Positions 1-10,889 of a DNA stretch of 64,000 nucleotides are shown here, in pieces. The notes beneath the pieces are model-generated. The model was given only the letters and a program-made list of their open reading frames with translations, made no database searches and was not told where the DNA came from. This DNA is from Sambucus nigra (lineage: Eukaryota > Streptophyta > Magnoliopsida > Dipsacales > Adoxaceae): assembly GCA_949130495.1 (NCBI GenBank), contig OX422222.1, forward strand, positions 103,033,709 through 103,097,708, read 5' to 3'. Every line of letters starts with the position of its first letter. Positions within the stretch are counted from its first letter, which is position 1. The translations under genes were made by a program, and so were the position numbers.

Positions 1-676
1 TCGGGTACGGGTTGAAAGGTTGTCCAAAAGCTTCATTAGAGGAGTCCAATGTTTCGGTGGAGTCCGGGATTACTGATTAAGCAAAGTTTGGTACAAGAAG
101 ATGCGTCAGGGGCTTGAAGGAGTCGACTCGAGTTGTGTAAGTCATCTGTCTTATATTTGTAACATTTCATACTTAGTGGACATAAGGATAGGGTCGTCCG
201 AGGTTTTTCCTTTTTTGAGTTTTCCTCGTACATCACGGCGTAGTGTGTTGTGAATTTATTTTATCTTGAAAATCTCCTGGAATGCATGTTTAGGACTAAG
301 AGATAAAATACGATTTAATTTGCAACTATAGTTAATTTAGCGGTAAATTAATTTGGGTAAAGTTTAAGTTATTTTAATTCAAGTTGTCACTAAATTAATT
401 GGTTCAAATTCTTGCCCACCTTGTTTAACTTGATAATTAAATTAATTTTGTTTGGCTGAAATTAAAGTGTGAGTGTGTTTACTTTAATTCGTTTTGTAGA
501 GTTTCATTTTAATTTGTTTTAAGAAATTAAAATTTGTGTTTAATTTAATTTTTCATCTTTTAAAGAAAAGAAAATTATATAAATTTTGGAAATTTTAATT
601 TTCTCAGTAACCATCATTATTCCTCTTTTAAGTAAATTCATATTTAAATGTTTAAAATTGGGGGTCGACGTTTCCA
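1..676 (+). repeat. 5' LTR of the copia-type element (3' part only)
   Basis: This stretch aligns almost end to end with the last part of the 3' LTR. Shared landmarks include gtccaaaagcttcatt, ggcttgaaggagtc and gtcgacgttt. It ends in CA at 675-676, directly before the primer binding site. The start of the LTR lies upstream of the window. The two copies differ by scattered substitutions and small indels, so the insertion is not recent. Confidence 0.85.
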
Positions 677-681
677 AAAAG

Positions 682-700
682 TGGTATCATAGTAGGAGCG
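682..700 (+). promoter_or_regulatory. Primer binding site, initiator-Met tRNA type (degenerate)
   Basis: tggtatcatagtaggagc follows the LTR end by a few bases. Plant copia elements usually carry tggtatcagagc here, complementary to the 3' end of initiator tRNA-Met. The copy has base changes after the first eight positions. Confidence 0.7.
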
Positions 701-744
701 ATAATTTACTTCGTTAAGGTCATTTTTAATATTTTTGGTTAAAA

Positions 745-2526
745 ATGGAATTTTTCCCATTTTCTAAATTTCCTGTTTTTGATGGTTCGAATTACGCATA
801 TTGGAAAGCTCATATGCATTAGGCACTAAAGTCCATAGACGAGAGAGTTTGGTTTTCAATTGTTAACGGGTTGTCAACTCCTTCTTGCTTAATAGAACAT
901 GAGTGTGTCCCCAAACCCATCGAGAGATGGAGTGAAAGTGAATTAAAACTGGCAGATTTTAACTCTAAATGTTTAAATGTCTTATTTAATGCCGTAACAC
1001 CAGATGAATTCTGACATATCATGACATGTGAAACTGTTCAAGATTCTTGTGATATGTTGCAACTCACTCATGAAGGAACAAGTGTTGGAAAAGCTTCTAA
1101 ACTCCAAAACCTCACCACTTAATTTGAAACCATCGAAATGAATGAAAAATAAACATTTGATGAATTTTATACTAGACTTTCCAATATAGTAAATTCATCA
1201 TTTAATTTAGGAGAGAAAATACCCCATGACCGAGTGGTTAAGAAAATTTTAAGGTCCTTCCCCGATAGGTTTATCCCAAAAGGGACTATGTCAAATTCTT
1301 TACCAACTTTAGCCTCTACGAAAATAGAAGAACTCGTAGGTGATTTATAAACCTATGAACTAGATATGCTTCCCTCCAAAAAGGAAAAGAAAATTGATAA
1401 GGATGTCGCTTTGAAAGCCCAAAAGGAGGTAAAGGTAGTTTCGAATGATGAGAGTGAGATCGATTTCGATGAGATGTCTATATTCGCTAGAAAATTTAGA
1501 AAATTTCTTAAATTTAATAAAGATAATATTAAAAAGGATTTGAAGAAATTTTATAAATCAAAGAATGACAAAGGAGAAAAATTCCCTAAAAATCATAATG
1601 AAGAACTTAATAGGGATGAGTCGAATAGATGTTATGGTTGTGAAGGGTATGACCATAGTGCCTTTAATTTCCCCACTAAACTAAGGAGAGAGGGTAAGCA
1701 ACCTATTTCAGTTAATGCAACCCATAGTGATACTGATAAGGAAGAGGGACCCGATTCCTCCATTAAGTGAAACTTTACCACATTCATGGCTAGTCATGTT
1801 AGTGAGAGTGAGATATTATCTGACGATGACATCTTAAAACATGACACTTTCGAGGCCTTTATTTGTGAAGCATAAAAAGATGATGGTACTGAGAGTGGAG
1901 AAGAGAGAGAGAATGAAAGTGAGGAAGAGGTTGAGGAGAGTGAACTTCAATTAGCTTTTATAGAATTACATGAAGAATCAATTAAGGTAAAAAGAGCTAA
2001 TTTGAAGTTAGAATCTAGTTTAATGGAACGTGTCAAGGTCGTTGATGAGAGTTCGTTACTTGATGATCTTAGGACACGTGAGAGAGCTCTTCGTGAGAAT
2101 CTTGAATCTGTTAAAAAAGAGAGAGATAGTCTTATAAGTTTAATGAAGACTATGAAAAAGGATCTTCTTGAGTTTGAATAGAGGAACAATTTTCTTGATT
2201 CTAGGGTTGTAGAGCTTGAGAAGAACGTGAGAGACTCAAGTAGAGTCAAATTGGATTTGGAGAGTCATTCAGAGAAATTAGATAAAATCTTACGAATGGT
2301 CCAAATTGAAAACGACACTTGTGGTTTAGGCTTCGATACTAGTCATGACTTAACTCATAAAGCCAAAACCAATGTTTTGATAGAATCACCTAGGAAAGCT
2401 TCTAGAGGTCAATCCTTAGGTACCACTTTTTGACATGTTTTCAGTTGCTCACATTGTGGTCGAAAAGGTCATCTTAGGAAGTTTTGTTTTGATCTTAAAA
2501 GAATTTCTAGGAAATCCAAACGTTAG
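745..2526 (+). pseudogene. gag: Copia-type Gag polyprotein, broken by in-frame stops
   Basis: One reading frame runs from the ATG at 745 to a stop near 2526, about 590 codons, with no frameshift but about nine internal stops. The N-terminal part (FDGSNYAYWKAHMH) and the TFDEFYTRLSNIVNS region are typical of the copia Gag (UBN2-like) domain. A first zinc knuckle near 1630-1675 reads CYGCEGYDHSAFNF, so its last Cys is now Phe. A long charged, probably coiled-coil segment follows (about 1880-2300). A second knuckle near 2449-2490 (CSHCGRKGHLRKFC) keeps all four ligands. Gag would package RNA into cytoplasmic particles. Almost every stop can be derived from CAA, CAG or CGA by a C-to-T change, which suggests decay of methylated DNA. 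The coiled coil between two knuckles is unusual. Family assignment is firm; the copy is inactive. Confidence 0.85.
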
Positions 2527-3849
2527 GTAACCGAGGTAGCCAAGAAACCTAAATCTAGAGATTTCCATTCTTCACTTATATGGGTTAGGATATTCAACTT
2601 GGTTTATTTAAAGGATAGGATTTTTTATTCTCATTTACTTTCACATGATACCTCCCTTGCAAAATCTAAAGGTTGAATGTGTTAGTTTTGTTTTGCATAA
2701 TCTAGCTTTTATGCATCTTGATATATTCTTTTGCTAGTTGTATGCTATTTATCATTTTCTAGTGTATAATCCATGCAAAATTATTCACATGCTAGAATTA
2801 TGATTTATATGTATCTTTTGTATTTACATTTATTTATTTTATGTCTTATTGAGAAAAATACAAAAAGATTTTCTGTATTTTTCTTTTGAGTTGTATTAGT
2901 TATGTTTGGTTAAAAAAATATTCAAAAACCCAAAAAGATTTTTTTGTGTGTATTTTAGTTTGACACACTTTATGAGCCATATATTTGTCTTGGAATCCAT
3001 TCCTTTTCTCTTCCATGTGGATAGAACTTTTGGTTAAGCTTGTCAATCCTTAAAATATTCTTTGTCATGCTTGCATGGAGTAGTTGGATTTTGCGTTCCT
3101 TAATGGATTCTAGTTTTATATGTCTCTATTCACACATGCACGAGCTCATTTGAAATTTAAACTTCACATGTGTATTTGAGCTAAGTTAGATGTTCTCCTA
3201 TAAATTTAGTCATCTACATTTTTCTAGGATTATGAGGGATTTGTGCATGTAATAACCGTTTCTCGGATTTAAAAATAGAAAAATATGTTTATCCAGTGTA
3301 GTTATTTGTCAATGGAATGGGGCTACGAAAGACAAAATTACTTTGCGTGAAAATCCACCATTGAATATTAGGCCATAAATATGTTGCATTAAAATGAATA
3401 TTTGCCAAGGCCAAAATAGTTTAGTTAATATGTTCAAAAGAAAAATAAAAAGGAAAATTATGAGGAGTTTCGTTGGATGTATTAACGGGTTTGCACAATG
3501 ACTTTGTATCCTAGTTAAGCTTTTATTGTCGTGACTCTAATTGTTTGTAGAATCCTCAAAATTGTAGGCTTAAATGCATTATTTATGTTTTTTCATTGAG
3601 TTAAATTCATATTATCACTTGAGGCTACATCTAAATGTGATAAAATTTTGCAATCAAATGAGAACTCCCTGAATATATTTTAAGTGATTGGGTCGATATT
3701 TAATTGTTCCTAGTTGACACCCGTACACTTCCGTTTACCACATGTATTTGGACACATTTATGTCATACAAGTGTGAAAAACTTAATGCATTTTTGTGTCT
3801 TGTGTGGTGTTTATACATATGTATATTCGCGTGTGCGTTAGTAATTCTT

Positions 3850-3890
<41 letters not shown>

Positions 3891-4594
3891 TAATTTTTTT
3901 TTTGAGTCTCTGCATTGTTTGCTAGTCCATTTATGCTTCTAATTCATAACTGATATCTATTTTGTTACAAATTTTGGTTAATATCCCATGCTTATGTTGA
4001 ATACATTTTAGTTGGAATCATATTTTGTTTGTTGCCTCATAGTTGGTATCATTTAATTTTTGTATGGATTAGTTATATGTTTGTTTCCCATATGCATTCT
4101 TGTTCTTATCACTTCATGCACCATTATGTTTTACTTATTTTCCCATCTTTATATCCCTTATGTAATTTTTGAAAAAATTGGGGGAGTATTTATTTTAATT
4201 CGGTAGAATTGAGTAATTAATTAATTCTTTATCCTTTGTTCATTCCTGAACAAAAGGGGGGAGAAGGGGTTACTAAACCTTTAGTTTAGGAGATCTATCT
4301 TAGGGGGAGAGTGATATTTTATTAGGTTGATCATATTCGATGAACAAGGGAGAGTTAATTTAAGGGGAGTATTTATTTTAATTGCATTTAATATTTTGAT
4401 AATCCCTATGCGTTTAATGTTTTGCATAAGTGTGCAAGAATTATTCTAAAGATAACTTTTTCATCGGCAAAGATTATCATCCTTGGGTTTTGAGTCAAGC
4501 TTTTTTTTTTTTTTTTTTGGGAGGGTTGTTTTTTAGTCTAGTTGAGCTTGACGGCCATTTAGGATTTTGTTTTGGTTTTTGTCTCGGAATACCC
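2527..4594 (+). other. Non-coding internal region of the copia-type element
   Basis: About 2 kb between gag and the polypurine tract has only short frames and no recognisable pol motif. It is T-rich and contains a (TA)n microsatellite at 3850-3888, an 18-base T run near 4501-4518, and several purine-rich gggggag boxes at 4183-4310. It probably acts as packaging and untranslated sequence. Confidence 0.7.
3850..3888. repeat. (TA)n microsatellite
   Basis: A gt-rich start runs into about 15 uninterrupted TA units inside the non-coding part of the copia-type element. Confidence 0.95.
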
Positions 4595-4607
4595 AAAGGG
4601 GGAGATT
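4595..4607 (+). promoter_or_regulatory. Polypurine tract of the copia-type element
   Basis: aaagggggagatt sits directly before the tgtaagg start of the 3' LTR, the normal place for plus-strand DNA priming. Confidence 0.8.
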
Positions 4608-6120
4608 TGTAAGGACAAAAATTTTCAATTGAGTCTTAATGTAGTGTTGGCTCAATTTCGGACAAAAATATTTTAGTCATAGGATAGTGTTCATGTGTAT
4701 CCCTCAAGCCTATGACGTGTAAAGTTGAAGATGTAGCGACAAGCATTTCAGTTTGACATCATTTGTCGGTTTCTGTACCTTGTTTATTCATCATCAACAT
4801 CATATTGTTCCAAGGTCTCCAAAAGGTATGAATGCAATTATGTATATTTAGAACCTTGGATGTGTTTTTTAAATAGTTTTAACGACTTTTGTTTACTCAG
4901 AAAATATTATTTTAGAACTTTTCATAAAAGTTTTGGGTTCTTAAAATGAAGTTTTAATTTTTTGTAAAGTCGTTCGAACGAATCTGGGATATCGTTCGAA
5001 CGAGATTCCCAGGTCGTTTGAACGAGACTTCTAACTACTTCAGAAATTTTTTCACAGACTTTCGTTAGTAAAGTCGTTCGAATAAAAAAGTTGTTCGAAT
5101 AAAAATGTCGTACGAACGAGATTTTGCGGGAACAGTTTTTTGGTATTTTTTCCCAATTTCCCACTACTTTTTCCCAACTACTTTTTTTCCAAAACTAATG
5201 ATGTGTGGGAACCAATGCTTTGGAGTAACTTTTGTAGATTTCAAAAGCCTTTGAGAGAAAAAAATCTACAAACAAAAGTGCAAGTTTGTGTGTTTCAATT
5301 TTTGTCAAGAAATGATCTTCTAAAACACATACACCCATTGTTTATTTTAAATCCAAGTTTCTACTTTACCTATCAAATAGTTGTTTGGGTTTGCTTCTAC
5401 ATCCCATAAAGATGAAGACTTGTTTGTTGCTGTAGCATTCCCACTTGGAGAAAGGCTTCGGGGGCGGGTTGACGGTTGTCCAAAAGCTTCATTGGAGGAG
5501 TCCAAGATTTCGGTGGAGTTCGGGATTGTCGAATAAGCAGAGGCTGGTACAAGAAGAAGCGTTAGGGGCTTGAAGGAGTCAAGTCGAGTTGTGTAAGTCA
5601 TTTATCTTGTATTTATAAAATTTCGTACTTAGTGGACTTAAGGCTAGGGACGTCCGAGGTTTTTCCTACTTTAGGTTTTCCTCATACATCGCGGAGTAGT
5701 GTGTTGTGAATTTATTTTATCTTGCAAATCACCTAGAATGCGTGCTTAGGACTAAAAGATAAAATATAGTTTAATTTGCAACTATAGTTAATTTGGTGCT
5801 AAATTAATTTGGGTAAAGTTTAAGTTAGTTTAATTCAAGTTGTCACTAAATTAATTGGTTAAAATTCTTGCCCACCTTGTTTAACTTGATAATTAAATTA
5901 ATCTGGTTTGAGTGAAATTAAAGTGTGTGTGTGTGTGTACTTTAATTCACTTTGTACTGTTTAATTTTAATTTGTTTTAAGAAATTAAAATTTGTGCTTA
6001 ATTTAATTTTTCATCTTTTAAAGAAAAGAAAATTAAATAAATTTTTTCAGTAACCATCATTATTCCACACTTCAAGGAAATTCGAATTTAAATGTTTAAA
6101 ATTGGTGGTCGACGTTTCTA
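4608..6120 (+). repeat. 3' LTR of the copia-type element, about 1.5 kb
   Basis: The LTR starts with tgtaaggac after the polypurine tract. It ends at gacgtttcta, where the 5' copy reads gacgtttcca, so the terminal CA has become TA. Positions 4971-5120 hold a cluster of partly palindromic cgttcgaacgag units. The last 650 bases match the 5' LTR fragment at 1-676. The sequence around 5700-6050 is AT-rich and shared by both copies. Confidence 0.85.
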
Positions 6121-9100
6121 ACTTTTTAAAATTGGGAGTCCCGTGACTATGTGACTAGTTACTATAAGTTATGTTTGACCTATCTAATATGTCGTGCCTA
6201 TTGCGGGGTCGTTTGGGGTTTGTATGGAACTTTCTCCCTTTTACTGCATGTTATCAAGTACAAGGCTAACTATTTGCATGTTTGGGTAATATTCTCAAAC
6301 TTGGAGTCTCCTGACTATGATTTCAGGTAATATGCATTACGTCAGTCTTGTGTGAGGTGTTCGTTCCACATTCTCCCTTCATTGACATGTTTTTAAGTTT
6401 TGATCATATTATCAAATCGAGAGTCATGTGACTATGTAATCAGTTGTTAGGTGTTACGTTTCTCTCGTGCGATGTGTTTGTACCTCTTGTGGGGATGTTC
6501 GGAGGTAGTTTTGTATTTTCTCTATGCAATGGCATTTTTTCAACCCTAAGTCTAACTATTTGTAAGTTTGTCTCCTATTCTCAAACTTGGAGTCCCATGA
6601 ATACGCAGTCAATTACTATATCTTACATTAGCCTCATGTGAGGTGTTCATGCCTCTTGATGGGACTTGTGGGGGATGTTTTTTATTTCCACCCTTCAATG
6701 ACATGTTTTAAAGCCTATGTGTAATTGTTTGTATGTTTGGGTTGTATTCTTAAATTAGGAGTCATGTGACTATCCATTCAGTTGCTACATGTTACATTGA
6801 TCTGATGTGAGGTGTTCATGTCTCTTGCGGGGCCGTTTGGGGGGTGTTTTTCATTGTCACCATTTAACAACTTATTTTCAAACCAATGTCAAACTACTTG
6901 AAAGTTTAGGTCTTATTCTCAAATTGAGAGTCTCATGATTTTATGGTATATTGTCATGTGTTACGTTGGTTCCCTTGGAGGTGTTCGTGCCTCTTATGGC
7001 ATCATTTGGGGCTTATTTTGTATTTCACCCTTCAAAACTTTTTTCCAAGCTTAAGTCTTGGATTTTCATTTGTTTTATTTTCCCCCTTCAATGGAATGCT
7101 TTCTACCCTAAGTTTAACCATTTGAAAGTTTGTCTCATAGTCCCAAGTCGAAAGACCCGTGACTACGTGATCCCTTGCTACGTGTTACATCAGTCCGTGC
7201 GAGGTGTCCATGCCTCTTACAGGGCCTTTTTGGCTGCTATTTTTCATCTTCTCTATTTAATGACATGTTTTCGAGTCTAATTCTAACTATTTTCAAGTTT
7301 GGATCTTATTCTCAAATCGGGAGTCCCGTGAGTACGTCATTTGTTGCTATGCGTTATGTTGGTCCCGTGCAAGGTTTTCTTGCCTCTTGCGAGATCAGTT
7401 GGGAAATATTTTTCTTTTTCTCATTTCCAATATCATGTTTCCCAGTTTAAGTATAATTATTCTGCAAGTTTCGATCCTATTTTCAAACAGTGAGTCCTGT
7501 GACTACAAGGTCAGTCTTTAGTACCCTGCGAGGTAGTCGTTACTCTTGTGGGGTTGTTTTGCATTTTCATCCTTCAACAATATGTTTTCAAAACAAGTTC
7601 ACACTACATGAAATTTTAGAACATATTCTCAATCCAAAATTCCCATTATTGTATGGTATGTTGCCACATGCTACGTTCGACCCGCACAAGGTATTCGTGC
7701 CTCATGCGGGGTATTTTTTTACATATTTTGTAATTTGCCGATAAATGACATGTTTTCAAACTTAAGTCTTATTATTTTTAAAGTTGGATCATATTATCGA
7801 ATTGGGAGTGAAGAGACTATATGGTCGGTTGCTACGGGCTACATTGGTCCTGTGTGAATTATTCGTGCTTCTTACAGTGCTGTATGGGGGCCATTTTTAA
7901 TTTTCTCCCTTCAACGCCCTGCTTTCAAGACTAATTCTAACTAGTTTAAAGTTTGAATCATATTGTCAAATCGATAGTCTCGTGACTACTTGGTCAGTTT
8001 TAATGTGTTACGTTGGTCTCGAGCGAGGTATTCATCCCAATTGTTGTGTCGTTTGATGGTTGTTTTGCATTTTTTCCTTTAGTGACATGTTTTCAAGCCA
8101 AAGTCTAACTATTTTCAAGAGTCCCATGACTATGTGATCTGTTGCGATGTATTACTTACGGACTATTACGATGTGTATGTTCCTCTTACGGGGCCATTTG
8201 CGCGTCATTTTGCATTTTCCCCTTCAACGATATTTATTGAAGCCTAAGTCCAGCTATTTGAAAGTTGTCCTTATTATATTATCAGGTCGAGAGTACCATG
8301 ACTACATGGTTAGTTGATACGTGTTATGTTGATTCTGTTCAAGGTGTTCGGGCCTTATGTGGGGTCATTTGGTTTTTTTTTTTGTATTTTATCCCATAAA
8401 CTTCATATTTTCAAGCCTAAGTCTAACTATATTCAAGTTTTTGTAATATTCTCAAACTAGGAGTTATGTGACTATTCTTTCAGTTGCTACGCATTACATT
8501 GGCCCCATGTGAGTCATTTGTGCCTCTTCTGCCGATGTTTGCATCTGTTTTTCATTTTCTCCCTTCAAAGACATGTTTGTAAGTTCAAATCTATCTATTT
8601 TCATGTTCAGATCATATTACTAAATCAAGAGTCCTGTGACTATGTGGTCAATTTCTACGTGTTACATTGGTCTCATGCGAGGTGTTCGTGCCTTTTGTAT
8701 TATCATTTGGGGGGATGTTTTGCATTTCACCCTTTAATGACATGTTTTAAAAAATAAGTCAAACTAATTGAATGTTTAGGTCATATTCTCAAATAGAAAG
8801 TCTAGTGACTAGATGGTATGCTACCACGTGTTACGTTGGTCCCATGCGACTTATAAGGTTGTTTAAGGGTTGTTTTGCATTTTTTCCCTTCAACGACATA
8901 TCTTCATGGCAAAGCCTAAGAATTTGTAAATTTTGGTCATATTCTCAAATCGGGATTCTCGTAACTAGGCGATTAGTTTCTATATATTACTTTTGCGCTA
9001 GTGCGAGTTTTTCGTGACTCTTAAGGGACCGTTTTCATTTTACATTTTCTCCTTTCAACAACATGTTTTTAAGCATATGTACAACTATTTAAAATTTGGG

Positions 9101-10889
9101 GTTACATTCACAAATCGGGTGTTGCTTGACTACGTGATCAGTTGCTATGTGTTATGTTGGTCATGTTCGAGAAGTTCGTGCCTTTTTTCGGGCCGTTTGG
9201 GGTTTGTTTGTCTTTTTCTCCCATTCGCAACATGTTTGCAAGCCTAAGTCAAACTATTTGCACGTTTGGGTAATATTCTCAAATCGTGAGTCTTGTTACT
9301 ACGCGGTTAGTTGCAATGCATTATGTTGGTCTCATATGAGCCGTTCGTGCCTTTTGTGGGAGTGTTTTTAAGTTTACATGTAACTATTTTCATATTTGGA
9401 TCACATTATAAAATTGAGAGTCCTGTGACTATGCGATCTGTTGCTACGTGTTATGCTGGTCTTGTGCAAGGTGTTTGTATCATTTATGTGGCTGTTTAGG
9501 TGTTGTTTTTTATTTCCACAATTCAACAGAATATTTTCAACCCTACGTATAACTGTTTGAAATCTTGGTTCATATTACCAAATTGAGAATCAAGTGAATA
9601 CACCATCAGTTGCTATGGGTTACATTCGTTCTGTGCGAGGTGTTCATGCATATTCCGAGGACGCTTGGGAGATGTTATGCATTTCCACCATTCAACGAAA
9701 ATTTTTCATGCCCAAGTCTAACTATTTGTATGTTTGGGCCGTATTATCAAACTGTGAGTCTCGTGACTACCCGATCAGTTACTACGTGTTACGTCGGTCC
9801 CATGTGAGGTATTCATATCTCTTGCATGGTCATTTGGGGGATGTTTTTTGTATTTTCACCCTTCAAAGGAAAGTTCTCAAGACTAAGTGAAACTAAAGAA
9901 AAGTTTTTGTCATATTCTAAAACCAAGAGTCCCATGGGTACACGATCAATTGTTGTGTGTTACGTCAGTCCCGTGCGAGGCGTTCTTACCTCTTGCGGGG
10001 CCATTATGGAGTGCCTTTTGGATTTTCTCCCTTAAAAGACAAGTTTTCAAGCCTAAGACCAAATATTTGTAGGTTTGGGTCATATTTTCAAACCGTCACT
10101 CATATGACTACCCGATCAGTTGTTATGTGTTACGTTGGTCCCGTCCGAGGTGTTCGTGCCTCTTACGGGGCCATTGAGGGGATGTTTTGCATTTTCACCC
10201 ATAACGACATATTTTCAAAGCTAAGTAACACTACTTTCATGTAGAGGTCATATTCACAACACAAAAGTCCTGTGACTATATGGTATATTATCACATATTA
10301 CGTTGGTCCCGTGAAACTAGTTGGGTCGTTTGAGGGTTATTTTTCATTTTCTCCCTTCAACGACATATTTTCAAACCTAAGTCTAAGTATTTGCATGTTT
10401 ATTCTCAAACCGGTAGTCCCGTGACTACGCGGTCAGTTTTTATGCAATACTTTTGGACCAGTACGATGTGTTGGTACCTCATTCATGGCCGCTTGGGGAC
10501 CATTTTTCACTTTTTTCCCTTCAAAGATATGATTTCAAGACTAGGTTAAACTATTTGAATGTTTGGGTTATTGAATCAAACTGGAGGTCCCGTGACTATG
10601 AGATTGGTGGCTACATGTTACGTTGGTCCTGTCTGAGGGTTCGTGACTTTTACGGGGCCATTTGGGGTTTGTTTGGCCTTTTCCACTTCAACTACATGTT
10701 TTCAAGCCTAAGCCTAACTATTTTCTAGTTTAGGCCATATTCTCAAACCGGTAGTCCTGTGACTACGCCAGTACGACATGTTGGTACCTCTTACGTGGCC
10801 ATTTGGAGACCGTTTTTCCCTTTAACGACATGCTTTTAAGCCTAGGTCCAACTAATTGAAAGTTTGGTTTATTTAAACAAATTGGGGTC
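6121..10889. repeat. 169-bp satellite, block 1
   Basis: This is a tandem array with a monomer of about 169 bp. Consensus-like blocks in order are gtcccgtgactacgcggtca, gttgctacgtgttacgttgg, gtgcgaggtgttcgtgcctc, cccttcaacgacatgttttc, taagtctaactatttgc and ggtcatattctcaaatcggg. Spacing between successive tgacta-like anchors at 6144, 6312, 6429, 6598, 6767, 6936, 7160 and 7329 is 168 or 169 bases, apart from one short (117) and one long (224) step. Monomers differ strongly, by roughly a fifth or more by eye, with many CG to TG or CA changes. The block continues beyond the solo LTR, which interrupts it. Confidence 0.9.

Larger units (their letters stand above)
1..6120 (+). mobile_element. Ty1/copia-type LTR element with gag only, 5' end cut by the window
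   Basis: Two near-identical segments, 1-676 and the second half of 4608-6120, flank an internal region. The internal region begins with a primer binding site resembling the initiator-Met tRNA type and ends with a polypurine tract. Between the LTRs lies one gag frame (745-2526) followed by about 2.1 kb with no coding similarity. No protease, integrase, reverse transcriptase or RNase H motif is visible, and the space is too small for them. This matches the gag-only terminal-repeat elements known in plants (TR-GAG type), which depend on a partner for pol. The alternative is an ordinary copia element that lost pol by deletion. The left target duplication lies outside the window. Satellite DNA resumes right after the 3' LTR. 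Confidence 0.85.

Noticed and set aside
819..1022. Minus-strand open frame opposite gag
   Set aside because: It is a shadow of the gag frame, whose plus-strand translation matches a known family.
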